A stretch of DNA of 64,000 bases from a bacterium (GTDB lineage Bacteria; Zhuqueibacterota; Zhuqueibacteria; Residuimicrobiales; Oceaniaggregativiventaceae), in NCBI GenBank assembly GCA_029565675.1, contig JAKQNP010000002.1, positions 496,001-560,000 of the forward strand, given 5' to 3'. The stretch's first letter is position 1. Each line of letters opens with the position of its first letter. The notes below the pieces were generated by a model. It was not told the DNA's origin, did no database searches, and saw nothing but the letters and a program-made list of their open reading frames with translations. This document shows positions 56,518 to 64,000 of the stretch, piece after piece. A program made the translations under genes and the position numbers.

Positions 56518-57723
56518 ATGAAAAAAATTTTTAAATACAGTTTATTCAGCATGGTCCTGGTATTTTGGGGACTAAGCGCGACAGGTTGTTATACCCAACT
56601 TCGTCCACCGGCCGAACGGGTAGTCTACGATGACGAGGCCGAGTCAGAGACCGAGGGGTACAGATACGAAGACTCGGATCGCGACATTGTTTATGATGAG
56701 TATGACCGGAACGATGTCTATATTCATGTGTATAACCCACCGATGGTTTATTTTGATTATTGGTGGTATTCACCGTATTGGTCTTTTCGTGCTTCACCCT
56801 GGTGGTCTATTCACCATTACGTCTGGGATCCATACTGGGGGTACAGGCCTTTCTGGGGAGATCCCTATTATTGGGCACCGGTCAATTATTATGGCGGCTG
56901 GGCTTATTATCATCCCTATCGCACTTATCATTATTGGCCGCACCATTTTTATTCCGGCAACTATTATGATGATGGCCATGGCGGCGGCTCAGGACGGCCT
57001 TATGGTGCACCGCGGGCAATGGAGTCCTCTCCGCTGGTCCAGCGCCGAAGCGGCAACAATTATGGCGATCAAGGGATTCCGCGCGGCGAATCCGCATTAA
57101 TCGGGCGCAGCCAGGATCCGCGCTTTATCAGCACGACCCGCGGCAGCGGCAGCAATGGATCGCAACCGGACAGCCGCGATCAGATGGGCGCTCCGATCGA
57201 GGGAACACGTCAGACACGCACTGTGGACAATGAGGAAAGCCGTTTTATCAAGCGCACTGATCCTTCGCGCTTGCCTGAACCGCAAAACACGCGCGATAAA
57301 ACCGTCGAAACGAAGAAAACCCAAACAGCCGACGAACGCACCTATGTGCCGACTCGTCCAAATCAAGAGGTCAAGAGATCCACTACAAACGAACCGCCAT
57401 CGAGTCGCACCAAGGAATCGGTTTCGCGATCTTCCCAGCAACAGTCACAACAAAGGAATGCCGCTCCGCAGGTTGAAGAAAAGAAATCGACGCCTTCGAG
57501 CTCCTCAGAAAGAAGAAGCAAAGAATCGACCAGCACCAAGAGATCATCCGGATCCTCGGTTTCGCGCAAGGCACCGTCGAGCTCAAGCAGTTCACCTGCC
57601 CGATCTTCTTCCAGCAGCCGTTCCAGTTCAGGAAGCAGTTCGCGATCGAGCAGCAGCTCCAGTTCAAGCTCCAGCTCGAGCTCAAGCTCAAGTTCCAGCA
57701 GCTCAAGCAGAGGGAGAAGGTAA
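56518..57723 (+). CDS. Lipoprotein with Tyr/Trp/His-rich domain and poly-Ser tail
   Basis: 401 residues from ATG 56518 (AAAGGAGG). The signal peptide ends with the lipobox LSATGC (Cys about 24). Residues about 65-165 are extremely rich in Tyr, Trp, His and Pro (short WWYSPYWS and YYHPYRTYHYWP runs), resembling adhesive or mineral-binding surface proteins. Residues 165-340 are polar and Arg/Thr/Gln-rich. The last 50 residues are almost pure Ser with Arg, encoded by tandem AGC/TCC/AGT codons that may slip. No known family recognised. The length of the Ser tail is likely variable. Confidence 0.75.
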   Translation: MKKIFKYSLFSMVLVFWGLSATGCYTQLRPPAERVVYDDEAESETEGYRYEDSDRDIVYDEYDRNDVYIHVYNPPMVYFDYWWYSPYWSFRASPWWSIHHYVWDPYWGYRPFWGDPYYWAPVNYYGGWAYYHPYRTYHYWPHHFYSGNYYDDGHGGGSGRPYGAPRAMESSPLVQRRSGNNYGDQGIPRGESALIGRSQDPRFISTTRGSGSNGSQPDSRDQMGAPIEGTRQTRTVDNEESRFIKRTDPSRLPEPQNTRDKTVETKKTQTADERTYVPTRPNQEVKRSTTNEPPSSRTKESVSRSSQQQSQQRNAAPQVEEKKSTPSSSSERRSKESTSTKRSSGSSVSRKAPSSSSSSPARSSSSSRSSSGSSSRSSSSSSSSSSSSSSSSSSSSSRGRR

Positions 57724-57909
57724 GCGGAAGTCAATCCGGCCGGCTTGGTTTTCGCGGTTTGCGTAAAGTGCGGCAGTGCAGATTAGAGCCGTTGCCTCAT
57801 CGACCCTGATTCATGCGGGGTAGCTATTTGCAGCTCGAAAGAGCAAGGGTTGTGTTTTTGGATTCACTTAGGACCGAATCCAAGCGCATTGGGTAACAGA
57901 GGAGTAGAG

Positions 57910-59325
57910 ATGAATTATCGTATTGTCGTCCGGGCCTTATTGGTTGTCGGGCTATTATTGATCGCCGATGCTTCGCTTTGGGCACAAAACCAGTCTGCGG
58001 CGGAATTGTTGTTCCGTGGCAACGGTCTTGGGGTGGGAGCACGGGCGATCGGTATGGGTGGTGCCTATGTTGGATTGGCAGATGATTATGCGGCGATTTT
58101 TTGGAATCCGGCTGGAATGGGCCAGTTGCGCCGCATGGAATTCAATGTTGGCTTTTCACATAATCAAACCGAAAATGAGGCGCTTTTTTTAGGCAATTCT
58201 CTGCAAAACAAACGCACCTTTACCCGGTTGAATTCGTTGGGTTTTATTTTCCCGGTACCCACTTATCGCGGCAGCATGGTTTTCGGTGTGGGCTATAACA
58301 AGTATCGCGATTTTGATTCGATTCGCAGAGTGGAAGGCTTTAACGAGCAATATGCAGCCTTTCAGGATTACGTTGCGCCATACTATGATACTTTCAGCGA
58401 AAACCAGGTGACGCGAAATGTTTCGCAGGAGATTACCGAGCGACATTCTGGAAGCTTGGATGAATTTACCCTCGCAGGAGCGGTGGAAGTCCAGAAAGAC
58501 CTGATGCTGGGTGCATCTTTGCGGTTTATCAACGGCACTGATGAATTCAGCAAACGTTTTGTTGAAGAGGATAGCCGCAATTTGCACAATTACATCAGCG
58601 ATGAGATTCTTTCGGATCTCGATTATTGGAAATATTTGATCGATCAAGAGACGGAAATCAGCGCCGTGGCACTGAAATTGGGCGCTCTCTACCGAATCGG
58701 TACGGTTTTTCGTCTGGGAGCAACCCTGACTCCGCCGATGACAGTCAAGCGCAAACTCATCTACACCGAGTCGCAGCCAGAGATTTATCTCGACGGCGGC
58801 GTTGAACTCGAGCCTTATGAATATGAATCCGAATATGACTTTGAGGTCAAAGAGCCATACGAAATTTCCTTCGGCGCTTCAGCCCATCTCATGAATTTTG
58901 TGCTCTCGGCCGGGGTTGATTTTCGCGACTGGTCGCAAACCAAATACGAGAAAGTGCCCTATGACGGCATGCAATTGCAAGAATTGAATGACTATGTTGC
59001 CGACAGTTTGCGCGCGACTGCCGCCTTGCGATTGGGCGCAGAGGTCTACATACCGCTGATTCGCAGCCGGGTGCGCGCCGGTTACCTCAAACAACCATCG
59101 CCATTCAGGCAAGATGAGGCTTCTGCCGGCGACGCTTATGTTTATCCCGACAAAGAATATTTTTCTGCCGGCATCAGCGTTCCGCTCGGCCGCCAGGCAT
59201 TTTTCGACATGGCTCTGGTTACCACCAAGTGGGATGAGATGCGTTTCGATCCTTTGGCAATGGTTGAGAGCGAAGAGAGCCAATCAAATCATAAATTGCT
59301 GGGTACCTTGTCGATTCGTTTCTGA
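57910..59325 (+). CDS. OmpP1/FadL-family outer-membrane protein (PorV-like)
   Basis: 471 residues from ATG 57910. A signal peptide (1-25) is followed by GVGARAIGMGGAYVGLADDYAAIFWNPAGM, given here in parts (GVGARAIGMGGAYVGLADDY, AAIFWNPAGM), the diagnostic start of OmpP1/FadL and PorV/PorQ-like barrels. The protein ends in LLGTLSIRF with a terminal Phe. FadL members carry hydrophobic compounds; PorV members are T9SS components. I cannot tell which applies, although a T9SS-like cargo exists in this window. Confidence 0.85.
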   Translation: MNYRIVVRALLVVGLLLIADASLWAQNQSAAELLFRGNGLGVGARAIGMGGAYVGLADDYAAIFWNPAGMGQLRRMEFNVGFSHNQTENEALFLGNSLQNKRTFTRLNSLGFIFPVPTYRGSMVFGVGYNKYRDFDSIRRVEGFNEQYAAFQDYVAPYYDTFSENQVTRNVSQEITERHSGSLDEFTLAGAVEVQKDLMLGASLRFINGTDEFSKRFVEEDSRNLHNYISDEILSDLDYWKYLIDQETEISAVALKLGALYRIGTVFRLGATLTPPMTVKRKLIYTESQPEIYLDGGVELEPYEYESEYDFEVKEPYEISFGASAHLMNFVLSAGVDFRDWSQTKYEKVPYDGMQLQELNDYVADSLRATAALRLGAEVYIPLIRSRVRAGYLKQPSPFRQDEASAGDAYVYPDKEYFSAGISVPLGRQAFFDMALVTTKWDEMRFDPLAMVESEESQSNHKLLGTLSIRF

Positions 59326-59345
59326 GTACTCAGACGGACATTGGA

Positions 59346-59408
59346 AACAGGATGCAGGTTCGAGCCGAATAGACAAACGGCCGATTTCTGCATCCTGTAT
59401 TTTTTTTC
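59346..59408 (+). terminator. Terminator after the OmpP1-like gene
   Basis: ACAGGATGCAG (59347-59357) pairs with CTGCATCCTGT (59388-59398), followed by a run of T (59400-59407). The loop is 30 nt. Confidence 0.8.
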
Positions 59409-59459
59409 TATGGCGATCCATCGCTTGTGAGGAGGGGAACAAGCCGCAAGGGAGGAACA

Positions 59460-60251
59460 ATGCGGGTAATCTATCTGTTGGCCATTGGGGCACTTTTTCT
59501 GATGTGCTGCAGTGCCAATCGGTTGCAAGTACCGCGTGTAAAGTCGCGAATAGAGCTCGAATATCCTCTCGAAGCGCAAGTCAAACATCTTGAAGGCGAG
59601 GTTCTGCTGGCCGCGTTCGTCACTCGCGATGGAAAAGTTGATGCGGTAGAATTGCTGGAAAGCTCCGGACATGCCGAATTGGACAGTGGTGCCTTGAATT
59701 ATGCCAGGACCATCGAATTCGAGCCAGGCAGAGTGGACGATCGTCCGGTCGATGCATGGTCTCGCCTTTTGTTGCGCTATCGACTCACCGAGGTACCGTT
59801 TGAAACGCAAAAGTGGCTGCAAGATGTTCGACATTACCAGAAAGAAGCCGCCAATACTCTGACCGCTGAAGAGCGGTCCAAGAATCTGAGAAAGCTCTAC
59901 AACAATTATCGCGGTCTTGTACTCTATATTCAGCATCATCCGGACGTTTCGATCAACACCGCCATCCGCAAGGTGATCACCCCGGAGATCGATCGCCGGT
60001 ATCAATTGTTTTGGCTGGAGATACCAGCCGCCTTTGCAGTGTTTGATGATTTCCTCCTGCGTTATCCGGACAGCGATTTGCGCTCAAAAGTTGAGCAAGA
60101 TCTTCTCTCCGAGCTTTTAGACGCCAAGCATCGTCTCGCCCGCTCCGCCTCTTCCTCACCCCGGAAAACAGAACGTTTAGCAGAAATGGGGATAGCCCTG
60201 GAAACGCGCTTGCGCGAGCAAAGCCCACAAATCGAGTTTCTGCATCGATAA
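59460..60251 (+). CDS. Lipoprotein with TonB C-terminal-like domain
   Basis: 263 residues from ATG 59460 (GGAGG upstream). The signal ends in LFLMC (Cys16), predicting a lipidated protein. Residues about 35-110 are a TonB C-terminal domain (YPLEAQVKHLEGEVLLAAFV, GHAELDSGALNYARTIEFEP). TonB is normally held in the inner membrane by an uncleaved helix and reaches across the periplasm; a lipoprotein version would be anchored differently. The rest (115-263) is helical, with Arg/Glu/Leu-rich segments. It may be a sensor or an outer-membrane scaffold rather than an energy transducer. Confidence 0.75.
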   Translation: MRVIYLLAIGALFLMCCSANRLQVPRVKSRIELEYPLEAQVKHLEGEVLLAAFVTRDGKVDAVELLESSGHAELDSGALNYARTIEFEPGRVDDRPVDAWSRLLLRYRLTEVPFETQKWLQDVRHYQKEAANTLTAEERSKNLRKLYNNYRGLVLYIQHHPDVSINTAIRKVITPEIDRRYQLFWLEIPAAFAVFDDFLLRYPDSDLRSKVEQDLLSELLDAKHRLARSASSSPRKTERLAEMGIALETRLREQSPQIEFLHR

Positions 60252-60390
60252 GTTCCATTTTCGAAATTTGTTGGGAACCATTCTCCATTCGCCAAAATCC
60301 CTATTTTGTTGTATTATCTGGCAAAAGAATGCGGGTTATTTCTTTTGCTGGATCATCTGAACTTACAACCAGGCGATTTTGGAGGACAAG

Positions 60391-60999
60391 ATGGCGCAAT
60401 ACTCTATCACGCGCGGCGTCAAGTGGGCGATTTGGGGGTTGCTGCTGGTTTTTTTGCCGGCTCAAGCGCAACGGCAGGGCTCAGTCGAGGTTGGCGGCTA
60501 TTTGGAATATGCGAACAATAATGATTCAAATGAAAACACAGAAAATATCCTCAACCTTAAAGTTCCGGTCGGCTTTTATTTTTCTCGCAAAATGCTCTTT
60601 GAGATTGAACCGATGATCGACTTGACATTCAACAGAGATCGATCGAATATTAAAGCCGTGGTGCTGCTGGGGCCCAGTTATCAAATTGCCGATCTTTTCC
60701 CGCCGATGATTGAACAGCAGTATTACCGCGACCGGGATGTGGGAACTTCTGCAGCGATTTTTACCTCAGTTCGTGCAGGCTTTTGGTCAGAAGGTTTTGC
60801 CGAGCAGGACGAACCTGGCAAGAACCATTCAGGCATGGCAGCTTCCGTTGGTATTGGCACACGCTCCAGCATCGGTCACCGTTTGTTCTTGCGTTCGCAG
60901 ATGCACTTTCTCTATCTTTTCCCCTCGGGTGAGGTGTACAATTTCAGCCGCACGATTCTGTCGTTCAGCATTGGATTGAGCACTATCGTCAAATTTTAA
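60391..60999 (+). CDS. Predicted small outer-membrane beta-barrel protein
   Basis: 202 residues from ATG 60391 (GGAGG at 60381-60385). Signal peptide about 1-27 (FLPAQA-Q). Alternating strands with Gly/Phe/Tyr (GSVEVGGYLEYANN, LNLKVPVGFYFSRK, MLFEIEPMIDLTF) and a C-terminal ILSFSIGLSTIVKF with terminal Phe fit an eight-stranded barrel. No family recognised. Confidence 0.7.
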   Translation: MAQYSITRGVKWAIWGLLLVFLPAQAQRQGSVEVGGYLEYANNNDSNENTENILNLKVPVGFYFSRKMLFEIEPMIDLTFNRDRSNIKAVVLLGPSYQIADLFPPMIEQQYYRDRDVGTSAAIFTSVRAGFWSEGFAEQDEPGKNHSGMAASVGIGTRSSIGHRLFLRSQMHFLYLFPSGEVYNFSRTILSFSIGLSTIVKF

Positions 61000-61118
61000 A
61001 TATACTTGATTTTAAACCCAAGAGTTGTTATTTTTGAGCAACTCATCCGATGGGCAATTCAAATGCAACAACACCGGATGAGCATGCAGAGCCATTTGAT
61101 TATCGAAAGGTTGATCTG

Positions 61119-61997
61119 ATGAAAATCAAAAATGTTCTGATCATGCTGTTGCTCATCTCATCCGGGGTAGTTGCGCAATATTCGCGACGCGAAGTGGAGA
61201 CCTTGCGGTTTGATTTCGATGACGAACGGGATCCATTGATGTACCGTCCCACTGAATTGATCGATATCCCCACTGCTTTTCTGCTCGAAGGTGGCGAGGT
61301 GACCAGCATTCTTCGTTTTTATGAAGAGGGCGGATTGCTCGGCAGAATGTCAGTCGGCGTATCGAGCCGAATAATGTTCGGAGTTTCCTTTGGCGGCACG
61401 CGAATGCTTGGTGCAGATGATATTATCTGGAATGAGATGCCCGGCGTCCATTTTGTTTACCGTATTGTCAAAGAAAACCTGGATTTCCCGGAAATCGTCC
61501 TGGGTATCGACACCCAAGGGTATGGAAAGTATTGGCGTCTGGATGACTATCGAGACCCATCATTTCCGGACTATATACCCGAGATCGACAAGACCAAGCA
61601 GCTCTTGGACCGTTATTCCTATAAATCCCGAGGCTTTTATGCAATGGCGTCGAAAGGGTACGAATCCTTTCGCACTGTGGGACTGCACATCGGTGCCAGT
61701 GTGAGCACCGAGACCGCTGATTCGGATAAAAGCCCAACCCTTTTTGGCGGGCTGGATTTGGAGTTAACCAACGACATTTGCGCGTTGATGGAGTATGATT
61801 TTGCCATCAATGATGATAAAATAAAAAACACCAATAACGGCCGGGGTTATCTGAATGTCGGTTTGCGCTGGGTTTTTTCTCCTAATATGGCCATTGAATT
61901 CGATGTCAAAAACCTTTTTTCCGATAACACTGGTTTGCCGGGAATTACGCGGATACTCAAATTTACCTACCGCGGGTTGATCACGAATGAGGATTAG
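61119..61997 (+). CDS. Predicted exported beta-rich envelope protein
   Basis: 292 residues from ATG 61119 (AAAGG at 61106-61110). Signal peptide about 1-20 (LLISSGVVA-Q). The body is beta-rich with many Gly and Tyr (FYEEGGLLGRMSVGVSSRIM, LFGGLDLELTNDICALMEYD, GRGYLNVGLRWVFSPNMAIE), like YjbH/OmpP1-style barrels, but no family is certain. The C-terminus (RILKFTYRGLITNED) lacks a terminal aromatic residue. It is followed by a terminator. Confidence 0.65.
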   Translation: MKIKNVLIMLLLISSGVVAQYSRREVETLRFDFDDERDPLMYRPTELIDIPTAFLLEGGEVTSILRFYEEGGLLGRMSVGVSSRIMFGVSFGGTRMLGADDIIWNEMPGVHFVYRIVKENLDFPEIVLGIDTQGYGKYWRLDDYRDPSFPDYIPEIDKTKQLLDRYSYKSRGFYAMASKGYESFRTVGLHIGASVSTETADSDKSPTLFGGLDLELTNDICALMEYDFAINDDKIKNTNNGRGYLNVGLRWVFSPNMAIEFDVKNLFSDNTGLPGITRILKFTYRGLITNED

Positions 61998-62041
61998 CTC
62001 GTATTCTCGACGAATGGTTTGGCAAAAAGATCGATTTGATC

Positions 62042-62083
62042 AAAGGCAAGAAGGCGGCCGGCGTTGCGTTTCTTGCCTTTTTT
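62042..62083 (+). terminator. Terminator before the penicillin-acylase gene
   Basis: AAAGGCAAGAA (62042-62052) pairs with TTCTTGCCTTT (62070-62080), followed by further T residues. The loop is 17 nt. Confidence 0.82.
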
Positions 62084-62112
62084 AATTTTATCAGCTATAA
62101 AGGGCTCACCAA

Positions 62113-64000
62113 ATGGTCATGCATCTGCGAAGATTTTTTCTTTTTTTAATTGTTTTGTTGATTATTCTCGCCGCATTTCTCACTTTGGGATACTTTTCTT
62201 TGCGCCGCTCTTTGCCGGTCACACAAGGCAAGCTGCCGACCACGATCTGTAGTGCGCCTGTCGAAGTCAGGCGCGACAGTCTGGCTGTCGTGCACCTGCG
62301 GGCGGAGAATATCACTGATCTTTTCAGCGGCTATGGCTACGTCTGTGCACAAGACCGGTTATTTAACATGGAGTTGTTGCGCCGGATGGCCCAGGGTCGC
62401 CTCGCGGAATGGATTGGTGTAAAGGGGCTTGAAATCGATCGTCTGGCCCGCACGATCGGCTTTGTCGGATTGGGCGAACAAATGCTGGCACAGCTTCCGG
62501 AAACGACAAGAGCGCTGTTGGATGCTTATGTAGCAGGTATCAATGGGTTTATCGAAGGCAACTCGGGACGTTTTTCGGTTGAGTTTTCCTTGATCCGCAC
62601 GCAGCCCGAACCCTGGCGCAGCGCCGATTGTTTGGCGGTGCAAAGGATGTTGGCCTGGGAGATGAGTTTGGGGCGGCTTTGTGATCCGGTTTATGCCGAT
62701 TTGGCGATGCGCTTGCCGCCGCAGAAATTGGCAGATCTGTTGCCCGTGCCCGGCGCGCAACCGACTGCGGCCAAAACATTGGACGGAGCTGAGCGATTCC
62801 TGGCTCGCGACGAGGCGACCCTGCTTGCGAACAAAGAGCGGTTTAGCGGCTTCAGCGGCACTGCATACCTTGTCAGCGGGCAAAAAAGCCGGTCGAATCT
62901 GCCCTACCTGGCCAATGACTTGCATCTGCCATTTGTGGTGCCGAATCCATTTTACATCATCCATCTGCAGTGCCCGGGAATCGAGGCGGCCGGTGTTTGC
63001 ATTCCATCCATACCGGGTATCCTGGCCGGTCGCAATCGCGATATAGCCTGGGGAGTGACCTGCGGATTGGTTGACGACGTCGATTTTTTTGTTGAAAAAG
63101 TTGATTCTTTACAAAATCTTTATTATTCCAACGGCCGTTGGTTGCCGTTGCAGGTTGTCGAAGAGATGATCGCTGTGCAAGGCCATGAACTGGTGCCGCT
63201 GCAGATCCGCATGACTGCGGGCCGGCCTTTGGTTGATCACCTCTCCCTGCTCTTTTCAGCCAGCAGTGCGCCTCTAAGCGTGAAATGGAGCGGTTTTGCT
63301 CCAAGCGATGAATTGTCCGCCATGCTCGGTTTGCTGGTTGCGCGAGACATGTCTGACTTTCGTCGCGCGATTTCGACATGGAAGACGCCGGCGCTCAACT
63401 TTGTTTTTGCAGATCGAGCGGGACATTTTGGCCATCAATTGGCGGCTGCCGAGCCGATTCGTCGATCGTCCACCGGTTTTTTGCCCAAAGACGGCCGTTC
63501 TGCTCAAGATGGCTGGACCGGTTGGACAACCTTGCTGCCAAATGCATCGCAATATGATCCGGCAGCAGAGACACTTGTTTGCGCCGATTCATGGGGTCAG
63601 GCCATGTCAAGCGGATCTGCACAGAGCAAATCTTTTGCTTACCGCCACAAACGAGCGATGGCGTTGATCGACAGCCTTGCCCCTTTGGGCATCGTCGAGC
63701 TTCGCGCCATGCAAAACGATATCTATTCTGAGCAGGCAGCTGAACTTTTGCCGGTTTTGTTGCCTTTGCTAGACGCTTCGGCCTTCGATTATCCGGCTGG
63801 CAAAGAAATCTATGCGTTTTTACAAGACTGGGATTATCAGGAAACGGACGACAGCATCGCAGCGGCTTTTTTTGAGTGGTGGTATTTGCAATTGATGCGC
63901 GATATTTTGCAGGATGACTTGACTCCGGAAGGAATGGTCGCCTTTTTTTCCTTGCCCCTTTTCAATTTGGCGCTGTTTGATCGCTTGTTGTACCAGAGCG
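62113..64000 (+). CDS. Penicillin-acylase family Ntn hydrolase, 3' end outside window
   Basis: The frame is open from ATG 62113 (AAAGGG upstream) to the window edge, 629 codons. An N-terminal membrane or signal helix (about 6-27) precedes the alpha-chain region (YGYVCAQDRLFNMELLRRMA, LEIDRLARTIGF). The beta-chain start lies near residue 248 (FSGTAYLVSG), followed by the conserved LPYLANDLHLPFVVPNPFY and GRNRDIAWGVTCGLVDDVDF. Members autoprocess and hydrolyse amide bonds such as acyl-homoserine lactones or beta-lactams. The canonical catalytic SNxW motif is replaced by SGTAY, so activity is uncertain. Confidence 0.88.
   Translation, partial: MVMHLRRFFLFLIVLLIILAAFLTLGYFSLRRSLPVTQGKLPTTICSAPVEVRRDSLAVVHLRAENITDLFSGYGYVCAQDRLFNMELLRRMAQGRLAEWIGVKGLEIDRLARTIGFVGLGEQMLAQLPETTRALLDAYVAGINGFIEGNSGRFSVEFSLIRTQPEPWRSADCLAVQRMLAWEMSLGRLCDPVYADLAMRLPPQKLADLLPVPGAQPTAAKTLDGAERFLARDEATLLANKERFSGFSGTAYLVSGQKSRSNLPYLANDLHLPFVVPNPFYIIHLQCPGIEAAGVCIPSIPGILAGRNRDIAWGVTCGLVDDVDFFVEKVDSLQNLYYSNGRWLPLQVVEEMIAVQGHELVPLQIRMTAGRPLVDHLSLLFSASSAPLSVKWSGFAPSDELSAMLGLLVARDMSDFRRAISTWKTPALNFVFADRAGHFGHQLAAAEPIRRSSTGFLPKDGRSAQDGWTGWTTLLPNASQYDPAAETLVCADSWGQAMSSGSAQSKSFAYRHKRAMALIDSLAPLGIVELRAMQNDIYSEQAAELLPVLLPLLDASAFDYPAGKEIYAFLQDWDYQETDDSIAAAFFEWWYLQLMRDILQDDLTPEGMVAFFSLPLFNLALFDRLLYQS

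Noticed and set aside
57363-57766. Leu/Glu-rich antisense ORF and Arg/Pro-rich plus-strand ORF over the poly-Ser tail
   Set aside because: Both arise from low-complexity repeats in other frames and have no ribosome binding site or family signature.

Overview
The window looks like a chromosomal segment of a Gram-negative, anaerobe-leaning member of the FCB group. Candidate phylum KSB1 or Calditrichota is the best guess. The evidence is a surface protein ending in a C-terminal sorting module that starts QNYPNPFNP (typical of T9SS-like cargo in these lineages), several signal-peptide beta-barrel proteins, a complete Bacteroides-aerotolerance (bat) operon, a long PurS-PurL fusion and a split saccharopine pathway. 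The taxonomic call is inference; no rRNA gene is present. I see no insertion sequence, prophage, CRISPR array or replication origin. Coding density is high and most starts have clear purine-rich ribosome binding sites.

Left part (1-9.9 kb, mostly minus strand): the 5' part of a SNF2-type helicase, a COG4299-type membrane acyltransferase, a two-gene lysine catabolic operon (lysine-ketoglutarate reductase, then saccharopine dehydrogenase) with its own promoter, a LOG-like protein coupled to rlmN, and a rhodanese/MauE membrane redox pair. Divergent from these are a ferritin and an AmmeMemoRadiSam radical SAM enzyme.

10-17.1 kb is a vitamin B12 acquisition region. It holds an ECF-type S component coupled to a plug-domain outer-membrane protein, then a sigma70-like promoter, a cobalamin riboswitch, a BtuB-like TonB-dependent receptor and a surface beta-propeller protein that I interpret as a BtuG-like B12 capture protein carrying a T9SS-like tail. 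17.3-21 kb is purL-purQ. 21-25.2 kb holds a UvrB/C-motif protein, a DJ-1/PfpI-ferritin fusion, a beta-barrel protein and ComF. 25.2-28.65 kb is a glycolytic block (fba, gap, tpiA), then secG and tRNA-Leu(GAG). 28.7-36.8 kb holds a TPR protein, a DUF362/polyferredoxin/acyl-CoA ligase cluster, and a STAS-HATPase fusion followed by small membrane proteins.

37.1-45 kb is a protein-quality-control region: a YugP-like zinc protease, an HtrA protease, an FmdB zinc ribbon, DnaK and ClpB. The htrA and dnaK upstream regions each carry a textbook sigma54 (-24/-12) element with the same 8-base -24 block, which suggests a shared sigma54 stress regulon. 45-56.1 kb is a lipoprotein followed by a ten-gene moxR-DUF58-bat operon closed by a strong terminator. 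56.2-62 kb encodes envelope proteins: a Tyr/Trp-rich, poly-Ser lipoprotein, an OmpP1/FadL-like barrel, a lipoprotein with a TonB C-terminal domain, and two further predicted outer-membrane proteins. The window ends inside a penicillin-acylase family gene.
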